From Trichomonas vaginalis G3 (lineage: Eukaryota; Parabasalia; Trichomonadida; Trichomonadidae): a stretch of 64,000 nt of DNA. The stretch is from positions 10,726,001-10,790,000 of the forward strand of contig NC_067203.1 in assembly GCF_026262505.1 (NCBI RefSeq), given 5' to 3'. The notes beneath the pieces were generated by a model. It ran no database searches. It worked only from the letters and a program-made list of their open reading frames with translations, and was not told where the DNA came from. This document shows positions 41,627-55,333 of this stretch, one piece after another. A program made the position numbers and the translations under genes. The first letter of the stretch is position 1. Each line of letters starts with the position of its first letter.

Positions 41627-44600
41627 ATGGCAGAACCTTATGAGATTGAATCATTACCATTATTCCAAAATAAGTATTACAAGACATTATCACGCATCTG
41701 GATATCTCAGAACATTATATGGACTCACTCATTGTTTCAAACGAGAACACATTCTACCAATCTAGGTGTTGCTCCACTCATGTCTATGTATGCTAATGTT
41801 GGAGCATTTTATTTGAAAATTTTTCATATGACAACAAATTTCTTACCAAGTTACCATTTTAACACTAATTATATTAATATCTCCGAATTTATAGTTACAT
41901 CCTAATATTCCAAAATCAACCAGATAAATTCAAGGAAATCATTGATTGTCTTATGTTGATTCGGAGTATAAAATGTATTCGCTCACTATTGACATTGTTT
42001 CATATATTATGACTCATATCCATAAATATGACATCAATAGTCTACCTTCGTATTTAGTTCTTTTCAATTTATCAATTATTTCAAAAGTTTTATACAACTT
42101 CTCTCGCTTTCCACTTTATATCGGATTCATGCATCTTATTTATAACATTTCAGGCCTCACAATCAGTGATCCACGAATTTATTCCGATATTCGATTTTGT
42201 TTTGCTATTATTTTGAACTTCATTACTTCATCAGAACTTTCCGAACTATCTAAAGAAATCAATCAGATTCCAAACTTCTTTTCCAAGGTCGAACCATTTT
42301 TATCAGATCTTAACTTAGTTCTTTTCACAACACTTAAATTCATCTCTGCCTTACAGGACAAGAGTTGTGATTCTGACAAATTCATTACTGATTTCTTCAA
42401 AATCATTGCAATTCCTCAATCCATGTCCAACAACCAAAACAGCAGTAATTTGATCGATGCATTGACCATCCAGAAGTTCATGGTCGGTATCAAACTTTTA
42501 ACGACAGGCGGCACAGGTTCATTCAACCGTTGGTGTGTTGATAACAGCGAAGTATTTAATAACTCTAAGAAAATCATGGTTGAAGCATGCAACGAATACT
42601 TATCTATTCCATACTCAGATATTGATTTCATTCCACTTGATAAATCATACTCAAACATTTCCAATTTTACAAATATTTTGACCGAAAAACTTTCAGAAAT
42701 CCGAATCACATTTTCCTCCACTTTTTATTACTTATCAACATTTATCGAACACACTATCCAAAACAACATGCGATTTCTTGAGCGTGATTTCTATTCATCA
42801 TGGCTCAATTTCCAAGTTGGCTGTCTTTCTTCACCATTTTATCATACGCACAAATCATTTATTATTTCTAGTCTCACATGGCCTATGTCCACACCTCGTG
42901 TCATTACACCATGTCCATGTACACTTCCAGATGTTAAATTCGGCGTTCCTATCACCGAAAAAGACTTTGACTTCGAAATTCGAAATCCTACATTTTGTTT
43001 TCACTTCGATAGTTTGAAATACACATATTTGATTCCTTTTAACAAAATTAACTTCGATTGCAGCATCAAAGATATCATCACACCTACATCATTCTCCGAA
43101 GTTATTTCTACATCAGGTCATTCTCTTTTTGACACCTTTGAAACTGTTTTTGGTGAACGTGACGAATTTGTTTGTGTTTTTTGTAGTCGTTTCATGCGAT
43201 TCAACCAAATCCTTCCATGTTCAGTTTTCTGCACTAAAGATAAGTTCTTTGTCATCATTAACTCCAAAGTTAATAACAACCAACTTGAATTAATCAATGA
43301 TATCCAAAGTCCAATCTTGTTTAGAACTATTAGTGATCCAATCAACATCGGTATGTTCGGTAAGTCATCTCTTTTCTGCGGTCATTTTGTTCTTGATATT
43401 GAATTTGAGAACGTCATGGGCTCATTCATTCACATGTGGAACCATCTTCCCAAAGCATTAGTTATCACCATTTTCAAGTGCACAGAATTCATTTTGATTT
43501 CTAATGACGATGACACATTTCCAGCATTCTTTACTAAAGAATTACAATCACGATCTAGTACATTCTCACAGAGCTTGCCAGACAAACCACTGACATTCTT
43601 CAACCAGACATTAGACAACGCTACTAACCTATGGTCTAATGGTCACCTTACATCACATGACTACTTATTATTTTTGAATTCACATGGTGGTCGGTCATTT
43701 TCCGACTTAGCTCAATATCCAGTTTTTCCGTGGATTATTTCGGATTGTTTGAATGATAAGTCACCACGTGAATTCCGCGATTTAACTAAACCTATGGGCA
43801 TGCAAACTCTTGATCGTGCACAGTACTTCGAGAGTATCTACAAAGACTCAAACGGTCAGTATTTCTACGGTCAACATTATTCTATGTCTGCTTCTATCCA
43901 CTTTTATCTTGCTCGTCTTCCACCATATTCACTTTGTGAATGGGATTTACACGGTGGATGGGACCACGAACACCGTACATTCCAAGACATCAATGGTACA
44001 TGGCAATCATGTTCACGTACTAACAACGCAGATGTTAAAGAACTTATTCCCGAGTTTTTCGACATTCCGGAATCATTTTTGAATCCTAATCATTTCAACA
44101 GTGAAAACGGTAACGAATTCAAAGTCGACCTTCCTGCTTGGGCTAAGTCCGCCGCACATTTTGTTCATGCACATAGATTCTTTTTGGAGCAATCACATGA
44201 CATTAACAAATGGATTGATCTTATCTTTGGTTCATCACAAATGGGTCAATCGGCTATTCAAAGCAAAAATGTTTTCTTGCCAATCTCATACCAAGTTGCT
44301 CCATCACCTGACGAAAACTTTGATACACTTACACTTCAATTACAGAACTGGGGTCAATGTCCAATTGTTTTGTTCAAGAAACCACATCCTTCTCGAGATA
44401 ATTGTGTCATCCAAACTACGACAACTCTCTTCAGTGATCTTGATAACATCCAAATTGCAGAAACACATTTTAAGTACAATCCATTGAAAGTTGATTTTCA
44501 TCTCAGTGATGGTATTCATAGTTTAGAGATCAATCCATCACAACTCAACATTATTTACAAGAGCAATTCTAAGAAAACATTTTTCAAAGATTCATCCATT

Positions 44601-45266
44601 GTTTTTTCAGAGAAAGTCAGCAAATCATCAAACAACTGCTTCATTGTTGTTGATCTCAGTGTTTCAGTTTCCATTTGCTTCAGATTGTACTTCAAAGGTA
44701 GTCAATTATCCGAAATCCGATGCATTTCTAGTTTCTCAAACGACATTCCTCCTATCTCTACTTCTGTTAATGGTAATGATTTTGTTGCTGCTTCCATGTT
44801 TGACAGACACATATTGACATGGGATATTTTGAGATCAACAATCCAAAATAAAATCAGTTTCGAAGAACAATTGATTGATTGCGGCTTTGATGAATATAAC
44901 GGGTTATTATATGTTTTGTCTATTTCACGACTTTATGTTTACACCGTTAATTGTCTGTTTCTTTCCGAAATTGAATTAACGAAACGCTCATGTAGTCTCC
45001 TTGTTTTAGATTTTGATCGATGCGACCAAGTTCGTCCAGTTGTTGTTGGTTATTCAGATGGTTCAATTTGTGTCTTCAATTTGAATGCCGAATTTAACAA
45101 AATTGAAGTTATTTATGAAAAATCTATCTCACATTTTCCAATTGTTCATTTAGTTATGGACAGTTCGAAACAAGCTATTTATGTATATGATTCAAACGAT
45201 TTATCATTCACTATATACAATACTATGAAATATGCACTAAATACGAAATCTAATTCATTTGATTAA
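41627..45266 (+). pseudogene. BEACH-WD40 gene, copy 2 (lacks the 5' half)
   Basis: Begins at [13 protein letters not shown], equivalent to the middle of copy 1, because the tandem unit starts inside the gene. After a patch of frame breaks (41690-42050) an open frame of 1106 codons (41946-45266) holds the PH-like region, a complete BEACH domain ([44 protein letters not shown]) and the WD40 repeats. The helical N-terminus and LamG-like domain are absent. Whether this headless form is transcribed depends on a promoter in the preceding spacer, which I cannot show. Confidence 0.75.
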
Positions 45267-45437
45267 TAACATTTTATTATGATATTTTATTATGATATTT
45301 TATTATAATTTTTTTTTTTGTTTGTTTGTTATATATATTATATATTAAACTTTATTTGTTTGTTAACCTTTTTTACTGTTATTGTTTGAAAATATTCATA
45401 TCTTATTATTGTATAGAAATAGAAATTAAAATTTTAT

Positions 45438-47322
45438 TCAAGAAACTGGACGTGTGTTAAGACAAATAGTAACAAATGAGAGTTGGATGTATTTAAATTT
45501 ATAAAAGAGATAGAAATTTGCTGTTTCTGGCATCAACAGAGGAATATTGATGTTTTCAATAGAGATGTATTGAAGAACATCAATCGTTGTTTGATCATAA
45601 ATTCCTGTTTTATTATCATAGTGAACATAAACTCTTTTCGGTCCAAAAAATATTTTAGTTGAATTTGATAAAACTGTTCTACGAGTAACATACAAATGAC
45701 TTGTGCGAGTAACCTCAAATTCATGATCTGTGTCAACAAAAAATTTTCCTGGAATGAAAATGTTAAATATTGGATCCAGGTAAAAAAAAACTTATTGGAT
45801 ATTCATCCAGAGTAGCATCTTTTATAAATAATTCATAACCATATGAAAATGAATTGGTGCTGCTTGGAAATGTAATATTTGTTAAAAATGGACAATCACC
45901 AAATTCATTCCATCCAATATATCTTAAACTACCAGAAAATGTGATACTTGTTAAGTTAATGCATAAAAAAACCCATTATCGCCGATAGTTAGTGAATTAC
46001 CTTTGATTGCGATTTCTTTTAATGAAATGCATAGGCTAAATGCTTCTTTTCCAATAGATGTTATACTTCCTGTGATTGTAACATTTGTTAGTTCTGTAGA
46101 ATTATAAAATGCACGATCTCCAATAGAATTTACATTTCCTGTGATTGCAATATTTGTTAAAGATGTAAACCAAGAAAATGCTTCTTTTCCAATAGAAGTA
46201 ACACTTCCTATGATTGTAACATTTGTTAGTGATGTACAATGATGAAATGCATAATTATTAATAGAATTTATGCTCCCTATAAATGTAATACTTGTTAAGT
46301 TTGGCAAATCCGAAAATGCATCCATTTCTATAATTAATGCATTCACTAATATTGTGAAATTTGTGAGTCCACAAAATGAAAATGATTCTCTCCCAAGAAT
46401 ATGTATTGCTTCCTAAGGTGGTAAAATTTGTTAAACTTGTCTGCATGAATAAAATGCTCGATATCCGATTGAAACAGATTTACCGAGAATATATGATGTG
46501 TTTATTATGATGTGCATTGTTCAAATGTATTATTTTCTGATTATATGTGATTTTATCTGGAAATATGAAGTTGTTTAATGATCTACACCGTGGCAAATGC
46601 TATTTGCCAATATATGTGATTTTATCTGGATTGTGAAGTTTATGAATGAAACCACCAGAAAACATACCATCTCCAATATATGTAATGTTACTTAAGATTT
46701 GGAAATTTGTTATTGGATATCCTACAAATGAATAATTTCTAAGTATGTTACATTTTTTGGAATGATAATATTTGTAAGTCCACTATTAGAAAAAGCACCA
46801 TCTCCAAATGTATGTTAATTTTTCTGGGAAAATTGATGTTTTTTATCTTACAACTACTAAATGCAATAGTCTTCGATATATGTTAATTTTTCTGGGAAAT
46901 TGATTGATTGGAGAGCCGTAACATAAAAGCAATTAATTCCGATACTTAATATATTTTGAGGAAGAAAAACTGTTTCCAAGTTACGACATTGTTCAAATAT
47001 TGATTCCATTGAGAAATTGAAGTTTATTACAATGACTGAGATTTGCAAATTTAATAGCTGTTTGATAAAAGCTGTTATACATATTACTGATAAGTTCATC
47101 TCTCTTTCTTGAAACTAATTATGTTAAAGTCGATGGTAATTTGTGATGTCATTTTAAATTAGCGAATGGAAGTGGTATTTCTTCATCAGATATTTCTTTG
47201 ACAGTCTTAGGGATTACAATATCACACTTGATCTATTCACATGCAATAAGAACTTCCTCTTTATCGTCTCGATAATAAAAATTTTGAGAACTAGAACTTT
47301 CTGAAAGTAGAAAACAAAACAA
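45438..47322 (-). pseudogene. BspA-like LRR gene, copy 2 (many indels)
   Basis: Same gene as copies 1 and 3. The LRR part at 46390-47230 carries many short insertions and deletions relative to the others, breaking the frame repeatedly. The C-terminal tail (45438-45695) is in a cleaner state and reads MYVTRRTVLSNSTKIFFG then PKRVYVHYDNKTG, which shows the correct frame of the tail. Pseudogene or poorly resolved consensus. Confidence 0.65.
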
Positions 47323-47966
47323 TATAAAATATATTATTTATGTATTATTTATATATAATTCAAAAATATCAATTTAAATACTTGATTTTAATTTTCAAAG
47401 TGAAAATTTTTCAGAGGTAGATTATTCATAATGGAGAATTGTCTTATAAAAATTAAAAAGAAATGGAAAACGAAAATCTTAATTTGTAAAGATGTTATTT
47501 TTTGAAGTTGGAAATTGGAATACGCAAAAAGTGAAACAAGAAGGAATGATGAAGAAGATTTAACTAAGTCAAATGAGTGATTTTGTCATTTAAATTTATT
47601 CGATGGTGTGTATAGGAGCTGAGAAGTGACGATTAAAAGGAATGTATGTTTTAAGTCAGATGGGATGATGGTGGATAGAGTGTGATTCGTTCAATGGGAG
47701 TATGTAAATTAGCTATGAATATATCTGCATAAAATATGTCTTATTCAACAACCATTCTTAATAAACTTCAAAAAAATTTCAAAACATTCGAATTTTCAGA
47801 AAATTTAACGTGCAAACGATCAAGGAAAATCTCTTAAATTTGGCTTTATGCAATCTTCGTTCAAATTGCTATGATTTTTAAGTCTCATCACACTCTTCAA
47901 TGCTCGATTTTTAAAAACTGCTGTTTAAAAATGGAGCTTATATTGAAATAGTGTAGAGACTAAAAA

Positions 47967-48029
47967 ATTACCACAGACTATTTCAGAGGATTGAGTTGCC
48001 ACTCAATCCTCTGAAAAGTCTGAGGTAAT
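47967..48029. repeat. Long hairpin, copy 2
   Basis: Second instance of the palindrome described at 40631-40693, unchanged in sequence even though its spacer carries other indels. Confidence 0.75.
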
Positions 48030-48960
48030 TTGCAAAATTAAATTGATTTAAATTTAAAAATCGAAATATATGTCCTATTTGTAATAATTATTAATAATGA
48101 ACTATAATCGATTAATGAAAAGAAGTTTTGCTCACAATTTTTAAAGTGATTTGAAATATAAATATTTATCAAAATAGCAAAATTGATTAGATAAATACAT
48201 AATTAATTTCATGTTCGATAACTTATATCTGAAAATTGAATTCTTTCAATTTAACAAAATGAATATATAGAGGTTTGAGCTTTATCATAGTTTCTCAATT
48301 TAAATAATATCGAAATGGTTAAATTCACTTAGAGAACAAACTAACGATTTTTAGGGGAAAATAAAAAAAGAAATTAAATCAGAAATACCATTCGATTAGA
48401 GTACTTAATGTTTGCTTCTCAAATAATTTTGTGCAACAAAGATTCTATTCAACACCCTGTATGACCGTTTATATCGTAAGCATATTTCCATCAAAGATGG
48501 AACTCATTTTTATACCTAAAAAGTGGCAGCTTAGTATATTGTTTCTGTTTTATCTTATCATCGAAACAGAATTTTTCCATGTTATTAGTCTGAAACAATG
48601 ATATATTTAGTGACTAAAGAATATTGATGATTTTTCTACGAATCCATCTTTATTTCCATATTAAACATCCAGAAATTGATTTTACTTTTTTTTCTCTCAA
48701 GAGTTCTATCAATCAGTACTGTCTCTACCCCATAGACGCATTAATATTTATAGTAATCTTATGCTATAATATATATTTTTACTGATAAAATGTCTCCTAA
48801 AATCGTAGTTCTTTGTTTTCAAACACAACTTACTTCGAACAGATCTCTATATCATCATTTTTAGGCACATATTATCTGTTAAACACATATAATGCGTACA
48901 ATGACCTTTTATTTTTGATTATAAAATTGTTTTTCCCCAGAAATTGCAAATTTCTTTTCA

Positions 48961-51900
48961 ATGGCAGAACCTTATGAGATTGAATCATTACCATTATTCC
49001 AAAATAAGTATTACAAGACATTATCACGCATCTGGGATATCTCAGAAATTATATGGACTCACTCATTGTTTTCAACGAGAACACATTCTACCAATCTAGT
49101 GTTGCTCCACTCATGTCTATGTATGCTAATGTTGGGAGCATTTTATTTGAAAATTTTTCATATGACAACAAAGGTTTCTTACCAAGTTACCGTTTTAACA
49201 CTAATTATATTAATATCTCCGAATTTATTGGTAGTTACATCCTAATATTCCAAAATCAACCAGATAAATTCAAGGAAATCATTGATTGTCTTATTGTTGA
49301 TTCGGAGTATAAAATGTATTCGCTCACTATTGACATTGTTTCATATATTATGACTCATATCCATAAATATGACATCAATATGTCTACGCTTCGTTATTTA
49401 GTTCTTTTCAATTTATCAATTATTTCAAAAGTTTTATACAACTTCTCTCGCTTTCCACTTTATATCGGATTCATGCATCTTATTTATAACATTTCAGGCC
49501 TCACAATCAGTGATCCACGAATTTATTCCGATATTCGATTTTGTTTTGCTATTATTTTGAACTTCATTACTTCATCAGAACTTTCCGAACTATCTAAAGA
49601 AATCAATCAGATTCCAAACTTCTTTTCCAAGGTCGAACCATTTTTATCAGATCTTAACTTAGTTCTTTTCACAACACTTAAATTCATCTCTGCCTTACAG
49701 GACAAGAGTTGTGATTCTGACAAATTCATTACTGATTTCTTCAAAATCATTGCAATTCCTCAATCCATGTCCAACAACCAAAACAGCAGTAATTTGATCG
49801 ATGCATTGACCATCCAGAAGTTCATGGTCGGTATCAAACTTTTAACGACAGGCGGCACAGGTTCATTCAACCGTTGGTGTGTTGATAACAGCGAAGTATT
49901 TAATAACTCTAAGAAAATCATGGTTGAAGCATGCAACGAATACTTATCTATTCCATACTCAGATATTGATTTCATTCCACTTGATAAATCATACTCAAAC
50001 ATTTCCAATTTTACAAATATTTTGACCGAAAAACTTTCAGAAATCCGAATCACATTTTCCTCCACTTTTTATTACTTATCAACATTTATCGAACACACCT
50101 ATCCAAAACAACATGCGATTTCTTGAGCGTGATTTCTATTCATCATGGCTCAATTTCCAAGTTGGCTGTCTTTCTTCACCATTTTATCATACGCACAAAT
50201 CATTTATTATTTCTAGTCTCACATGGCCTATGTCCACACCTCGTGTCATTACACCATGTCCATGTACACTTCCAGATGTTAAATTCGGCGTTCCTATCAC
50301 CGAAAAAGACTTTGACTTCGAAATTCGAAATCCTACATTTTGTTTTCACTTCGATAGTTTGAAATACACATATTTGATTCCTTTTAACAAAATTAACTTC
50401 GATTGCAGCATCAAAGATATCATCACACCTACATCATTCTCCGAAGTTATTTCTACATCAGGTCATTCTCTTTTTGACACCTTTGAAACTGTTTTTGGTG
50501 AACGTGACGAATTTGTTTGTGTTTTTTGTAGTCGTTTCATGCGATTCAACCAAATCCTTCCATGTTCAGTTTTCTGCACTAAAGATAAGTTCTTTGTCAT
50601 CATTAACTCCAAAGTTAATAACAACCAACTTGAATTAATCAATGATATCCAAAGTCCAATCTTGTTTAGAACTATTAGTGATCCAATCAACATCGGTATG
50701 TTCGGTAAGTCATCTCTTTTCTGCGGTCATTTTGTTCTTGATATTGAATTTGAGAACGTCATGGGCTCATTCATTCACATGTGGAACCATCTTCCCAAAG
50801 CATTAGTTATCACCATTTTCAAGTGCACAGAATTCATTTTGATTTCTAATGACGATGACACATTTCCAGCATTCTTTACTAAAGAATTACAATCACGATC
50901 TAGTACATTCTCACAGAGCTTGCCAGACAAACCACTGACATTCTTCAACCAGACATTAGACAACGCTACTAACCTATGGTCTAATGGTCACCTTACATCA
51001 CATGACTACTTATTATTTTTGAATTCACATGGTGGTCGGTCATTTTCCGACTTAGCTCAATATCCAGTTTTTCCGTGGATTATTTCGGATTGTTTGAATG
51101 ATAAGTCACCACGTGAATTCCGCGATTTAACTAAACCTATGGGCATGCAAACTCTTGATCGTGCACAGTACTTCGAGAGTATCTACAAAGACTCAAACGG
51201 TCAGTATTTCTACGGTCAACATTATTCTATGTCTGCTTCTATCCACTTTTATCTTGCTCGTCTTCCACCATATTCACTTTGTGAATGGGATTTACACGGT
51301 GGATGGGACCACGAACACCGTACATTCCAAGACATCAATGGTACATGGCAATCATGTTCACGTACTAACAACGCAGATGTTAAAGAACTTATTCCCGAGT
51401 TTTTCGACATTCCGGAATCATTTTTGAATCCTAATCATTTCAACAGTGAAAACGGTAACGAATTCAAAGTCGACCTTCCTGCTTGGGCTAAGTCCGCCGC
51501 ACATTTTGTTCATGCACATAGATTCTTTTTGGAGCAATCACATGACATTAACAAATGGATTGATCTTATCTTTGGTTCATCACAAATGGGTCAATCGGCT
51601 ATTCAAAGCAAAAATGTTTTCTTGCCAATCTCATACCAAGTTGCTCCATCACCTGACGAAAACTTTGATACACTTACACTTCAATTACAGAACTGGGGTC
51701 AATGTCCAATTGTTTTGTTCAAGAAACCACATCCTTCTCGAGATAATTGTGTCATCCAAACTACGACAACTCTCTTCAGTGATCTTGATAACATCCAAAT
51801 TGCAGAAACACATTTTAAGTACAATCCATTGAAAGTTGATTTTCATCTCAGTGATGGTATTCATAGTTTAGAGATCAATCCATCACAACTCAACATTATT

Positions 51901-52611
51901 TACAAGAGCAATTCTAAGAAAACATTTTTCAAAGATTCATCCATTGTTTTTTCAGAGAAAGTCAGCAAATCATCAAACAACTGCTTCATTGTTGTTGATC
52001 TCAGTGTTTCAGTTTCCATTTGCTTCAGATTGTACTTCAAAGGTAGTCAATTATCCGAAATCCGATGCATTTCTAGTTTCTCAAACGACATTCCTCCTAT
52101 CTCTACTTCTGTTAATGGTAATGATTTTGTTGCTGCTTCCATGTTTGACAGACACATATTGACATGGGATATTTTGAGATCAACAATCCAAAATAAAATC
52201 AGTTTCGAAGAACAATTGATTGATTGCGGCTTTGATGAATATAACGGGTTATTATATGTTTTGTCTATTTCACGACTTTATGTTTACACCGTTAATTGTC
52301 TGTTTCTTTCCGAAATTGAATTAACGAAACGCTCATGTAGTCTCCTTGTTTTAGATTTTGATCGATGCGACCAAGTTCGTCCAGTTGTTGTTGGTTATTC
52401 AGATGGTTCAATTTGTGTCTTCAATTTGAATGCCGAATTTAACAAAATTGAAGTTATTTATGAAAAATCTATCTCACATTTTCCAATTGTTCATTTAGTT
52501 ATGGACAGTTCGAAACAAGCTATTTATGTATATGATTCAAACGATTTATCATTCACTATATACAATACTATGAAATATGCACTAAATACGAAATCTAATT
52601 CATTTGATTAA
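48961..52611 (+). pseudogene. BEACH-WD40 gene, copy 3 (lacks the 5' half)
   Basis: Like copy 2 it starts in mid-gene. Three overlapping frames (48961, 49053-50126, 50113-52611) are separated by small indels near 49048 and 50098. The last, 832 codons, contains the PH-like region (about 50450-50880), the BEACH domain (50890-51650) and the WD40 repeats (51960-52611) without interruption. It shares a Ser-to-Leu change near the C-terminus (NDLSFTIYN) with copy 2, against NDSSFTIYN in copy 1, so copies 2 and 3 are closest relatives. Confidence 0.75.
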
Positions 52612-52771
52612 TAACATTTTATTATGATATTTTATTATAATTTTTTTATTTTTGTTTGTTTGTTATATATATTATATATTAAACTTTATTTGTTTGTTAA
52701 CCTTTTTTACTGTTATTGTTTGAAAATATTCATATCTTATTATTGTATAGAAATAGAAATTAAAATTTTAT

Positions 52772-54633
52772 TCAAGAAACTGGACGTGTGTTAAGACAAA
52801 TAGTAACAAATGAGAGTTGGATGTATTTAAATTTATAAAAGAGATAGAAATTTGCTGTTTCTGGCATCAACAGAGGAATATTGATGTTTTCAATAGAGAT
52901 GTATTGAAGAACATCAATCGTTGTTTGATCATAAATTCCTGTTTTATTATCATAGTGAACATAAACTCTTTTCGGTCCAAAAAAATATTTTAGTTGAATT
53001 TGATAAAACTGTTCTACGAGTAACATACAAATGACTTGTGCGAGTAACCTCAAATTCATGATCTGTGTCAACAAAAAATTTTCCTGGAATGAAAATGTTA
53101 AATATTGGATCCAGGTAAAAAAAAACTTATTGGATATTCATCCAGAGTAGCATCTTTTATAAATAATTCATAACCATATGAAAATGAATTGGTGCTGCTT
53201 GGAAATGTAATATTTGTTAAAAATGGACAATCACCAAATTCATTCCATCCAATATATCTTAAACTACCAGAAAATGTGATACTTGTTAAGTTAATGCATA
53301 AATAAAACCCATTATCGCCGATAGTTAGTGAATTACCTTTGATTGCGATTTCTTTTAATGAAATGCATAGGCTAAATGCTTCTTTTCCAATAGATGTTAT
53401 ACTTCCTGTGATTGTAACATTTGTTAGTTCTGTAGAATTATAAAATGCACGATCTCCAATAGAATTTACATTTCCTGTGATTGCAATATTTGTTAAAGAT
53501 GTAAACCAAGAAAATGCTTCTTTTCCAATAGAAGTAACACTTCCTATGATTGTAACATTTGTTAGTGATGTACAATGATGAAATGCATAATTATTAATAG
53601 AATTTATGCTCCCTATAAATGTAATACTTGTTAAGTTTGGCAAATCCGAAAATGCATCCATTTCTATAATTAATGCATTCACTAATATTGTGAAATTTGT
53701 GAGTCCACAAAATGAAAATGATTCTCTCCCAAGATATGATATGCTTCCTAAGGTGGTAAAATTTGTTAAACTTGTGCATGAATAAAATGCTCGATATCCG
53801 ATTGAAACAGATTTACCGAGAATAATGATGTTTGTTAATGATGTGCATTGTTCAAATGTATTATTTCTGATATATGTGATTTTATCTGGAAATATGAAGT
53901 TTGTTAATGATCTACACCGTGCAAATGCATTATTGCCAATATATGTGATTTTATCTGGAATTGTGAAGTTTATGAATGAACCACCAGAAAACATACCATC
54001 TCCAATATATGTAATGTTACTTAAGATTTGGAAATTTGTTATTGGATATCCTACAAATGAATAATTTCCTAAGTATGTTACATTTTTTGGAATGATAATA
54101 TTTGTAAGTCCACTATTAGAAAAAGCACCATCTCCAATGTATGTTAATTTTTCTGGGAAATTGATGTTTTTTATCTTACAACTACTAAATGCATAGTCTT
54201 CGATATATGTTAATTTTTCTGGGAAATTGATTGATTGGAGAGCCGTAACATAAAAGCAATTAATTCCGATACTTAATATATTTTGAGGAAGAAAAACTGT
54301 TTCCAAGTTACGACATTGTTCAAATATTGATCCATTGAGAAATTGAAGTTTATTACAATGACTGAGATTTGCAAATTTAATAGCTGTTTGATAAAAGCTG
54401 TTATTACATATACTGATAAGTTCACTCTCTTCTTCGAAACTAATTGATGTGATGTCATTTTGACAATTAGCGAATGGAAGTGGTATTTCTTCATCAGATA
54501 TTTCTTTGACAGTCTTAGGGATTACAATATCACCACTTGATCTATAATCACATGCAATAAGAACTTCCTCTTTATCGTCTCGATAATAAAAATTTTGAGA
54601 ACTAGAACTTTCTGAAAGTAGAAAACAAAACAA
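52772..54633 (-). CDS. BspA-like leucine-rich-repeat protein, copy 3 (best preserved)
   Basis: An open frame of 511 codons (54633-53098) holds a hydrophobic leader, an N-terminal cap (DDKEEVLIACDYRSSGDIVIP) and a regular LRR_5 array: for example LTYIGDGAFSNSGLTNIIIP, ITYIGNNAFARCRSLTNFIF and VTSIGKEAFSWFTSLTNIAI. The frame ends at a T8 run (FFLPGSNI stop), but coding character goes on in another frame to 52772 (EFEVTRTSHLYVTRRTVLSN .. NTRPVS). The leader reads IIYFILFCFLLSES directly after a TAA with no ATG; the first codon after the stop is ATA. An upstream exon joined at CTACTTTCAG is the alternative. Family: trichomonad BspA-like surface or secreted proteins. Confidence 0.8.
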
Positions 54634-55270
54634 TATAAAATATATTATTTATGTATTATTTATATATAATTCAAAAATATCAATTTAAATACTTGATTTT
54701 AATTTTCAAAGTGAAAATTTTTCAGAGGTAGATTATTCATAATGGAGAATTGTCTTATAAAAATTAAAAAGAAATGGAAAACGAAAATCTTAATTTGTAA
54801 AGATGTTATTTTTTGAAGTTGGAAATTGGAATACGCAAAAAGTGAAACAAGAAGGAATGATGAAGAAGATTTAACTAAGTCAAATGAGTGATTTTGTCAT
54901 TTAAATTTATTCGATGGTGTATAGGAGCTGAGAAGTGACGATTAAAAGGAATGTATGTTTTAAGTCAGATGGGATGATGGTGGATAGAGTGTGATTCGTT
55001 CAATGGGAGTATGTAAATTAGCTATGAATATATCTGCATAAAATATGTCTTATTCAACAACCATTCTTAATAAACTTCAAAAAAATTTCAAACATTCGAA
55101 TTTTCAGAAAATTTAACGTGCAAACGATCAAGGAAAATCTCTTAAATTTGGCTTTATGCAATCTTCGTTCAAATTGCTATGATTTTTAAGTCTCATCACA
55201 CTCTTCAATGCTCGATTTTTAAAAACTGTTTAAAAATGGAGCTTATATTGAAATAGTGTAGAGACTAAAA

Positions 55271-55333
55271 ATTACCACAGACTATTTCAGAGGATTGAGT
55301 TGCCACTCAATCCTCTGAAAAGTCTGAGGTAAT
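55271..55333. repeat. Long hairpin, copy 3
   Basis: Third instance of the palindrome described at 40631-40693, identical in sequence. Confidence 0.75.

Larger units (their letters stand above)
41597..48930. repeat. Tandem 7.3-kb unit, copy 2
   Basis: 7334 bp, same content as copy 1. Single-base indels relative to copies 1 and 3 are concentrated at 41690-42050 and 46390-47230, while the rest is almost free of them. Confidence 0.93.

Noticed and set aside
42416-44082. Short ORFs repeated in each 7.3-kb unit on both strands
   Set aside because: They lie inside the BEACH coding sequence in other frames and recur only because the unit is duplicated.
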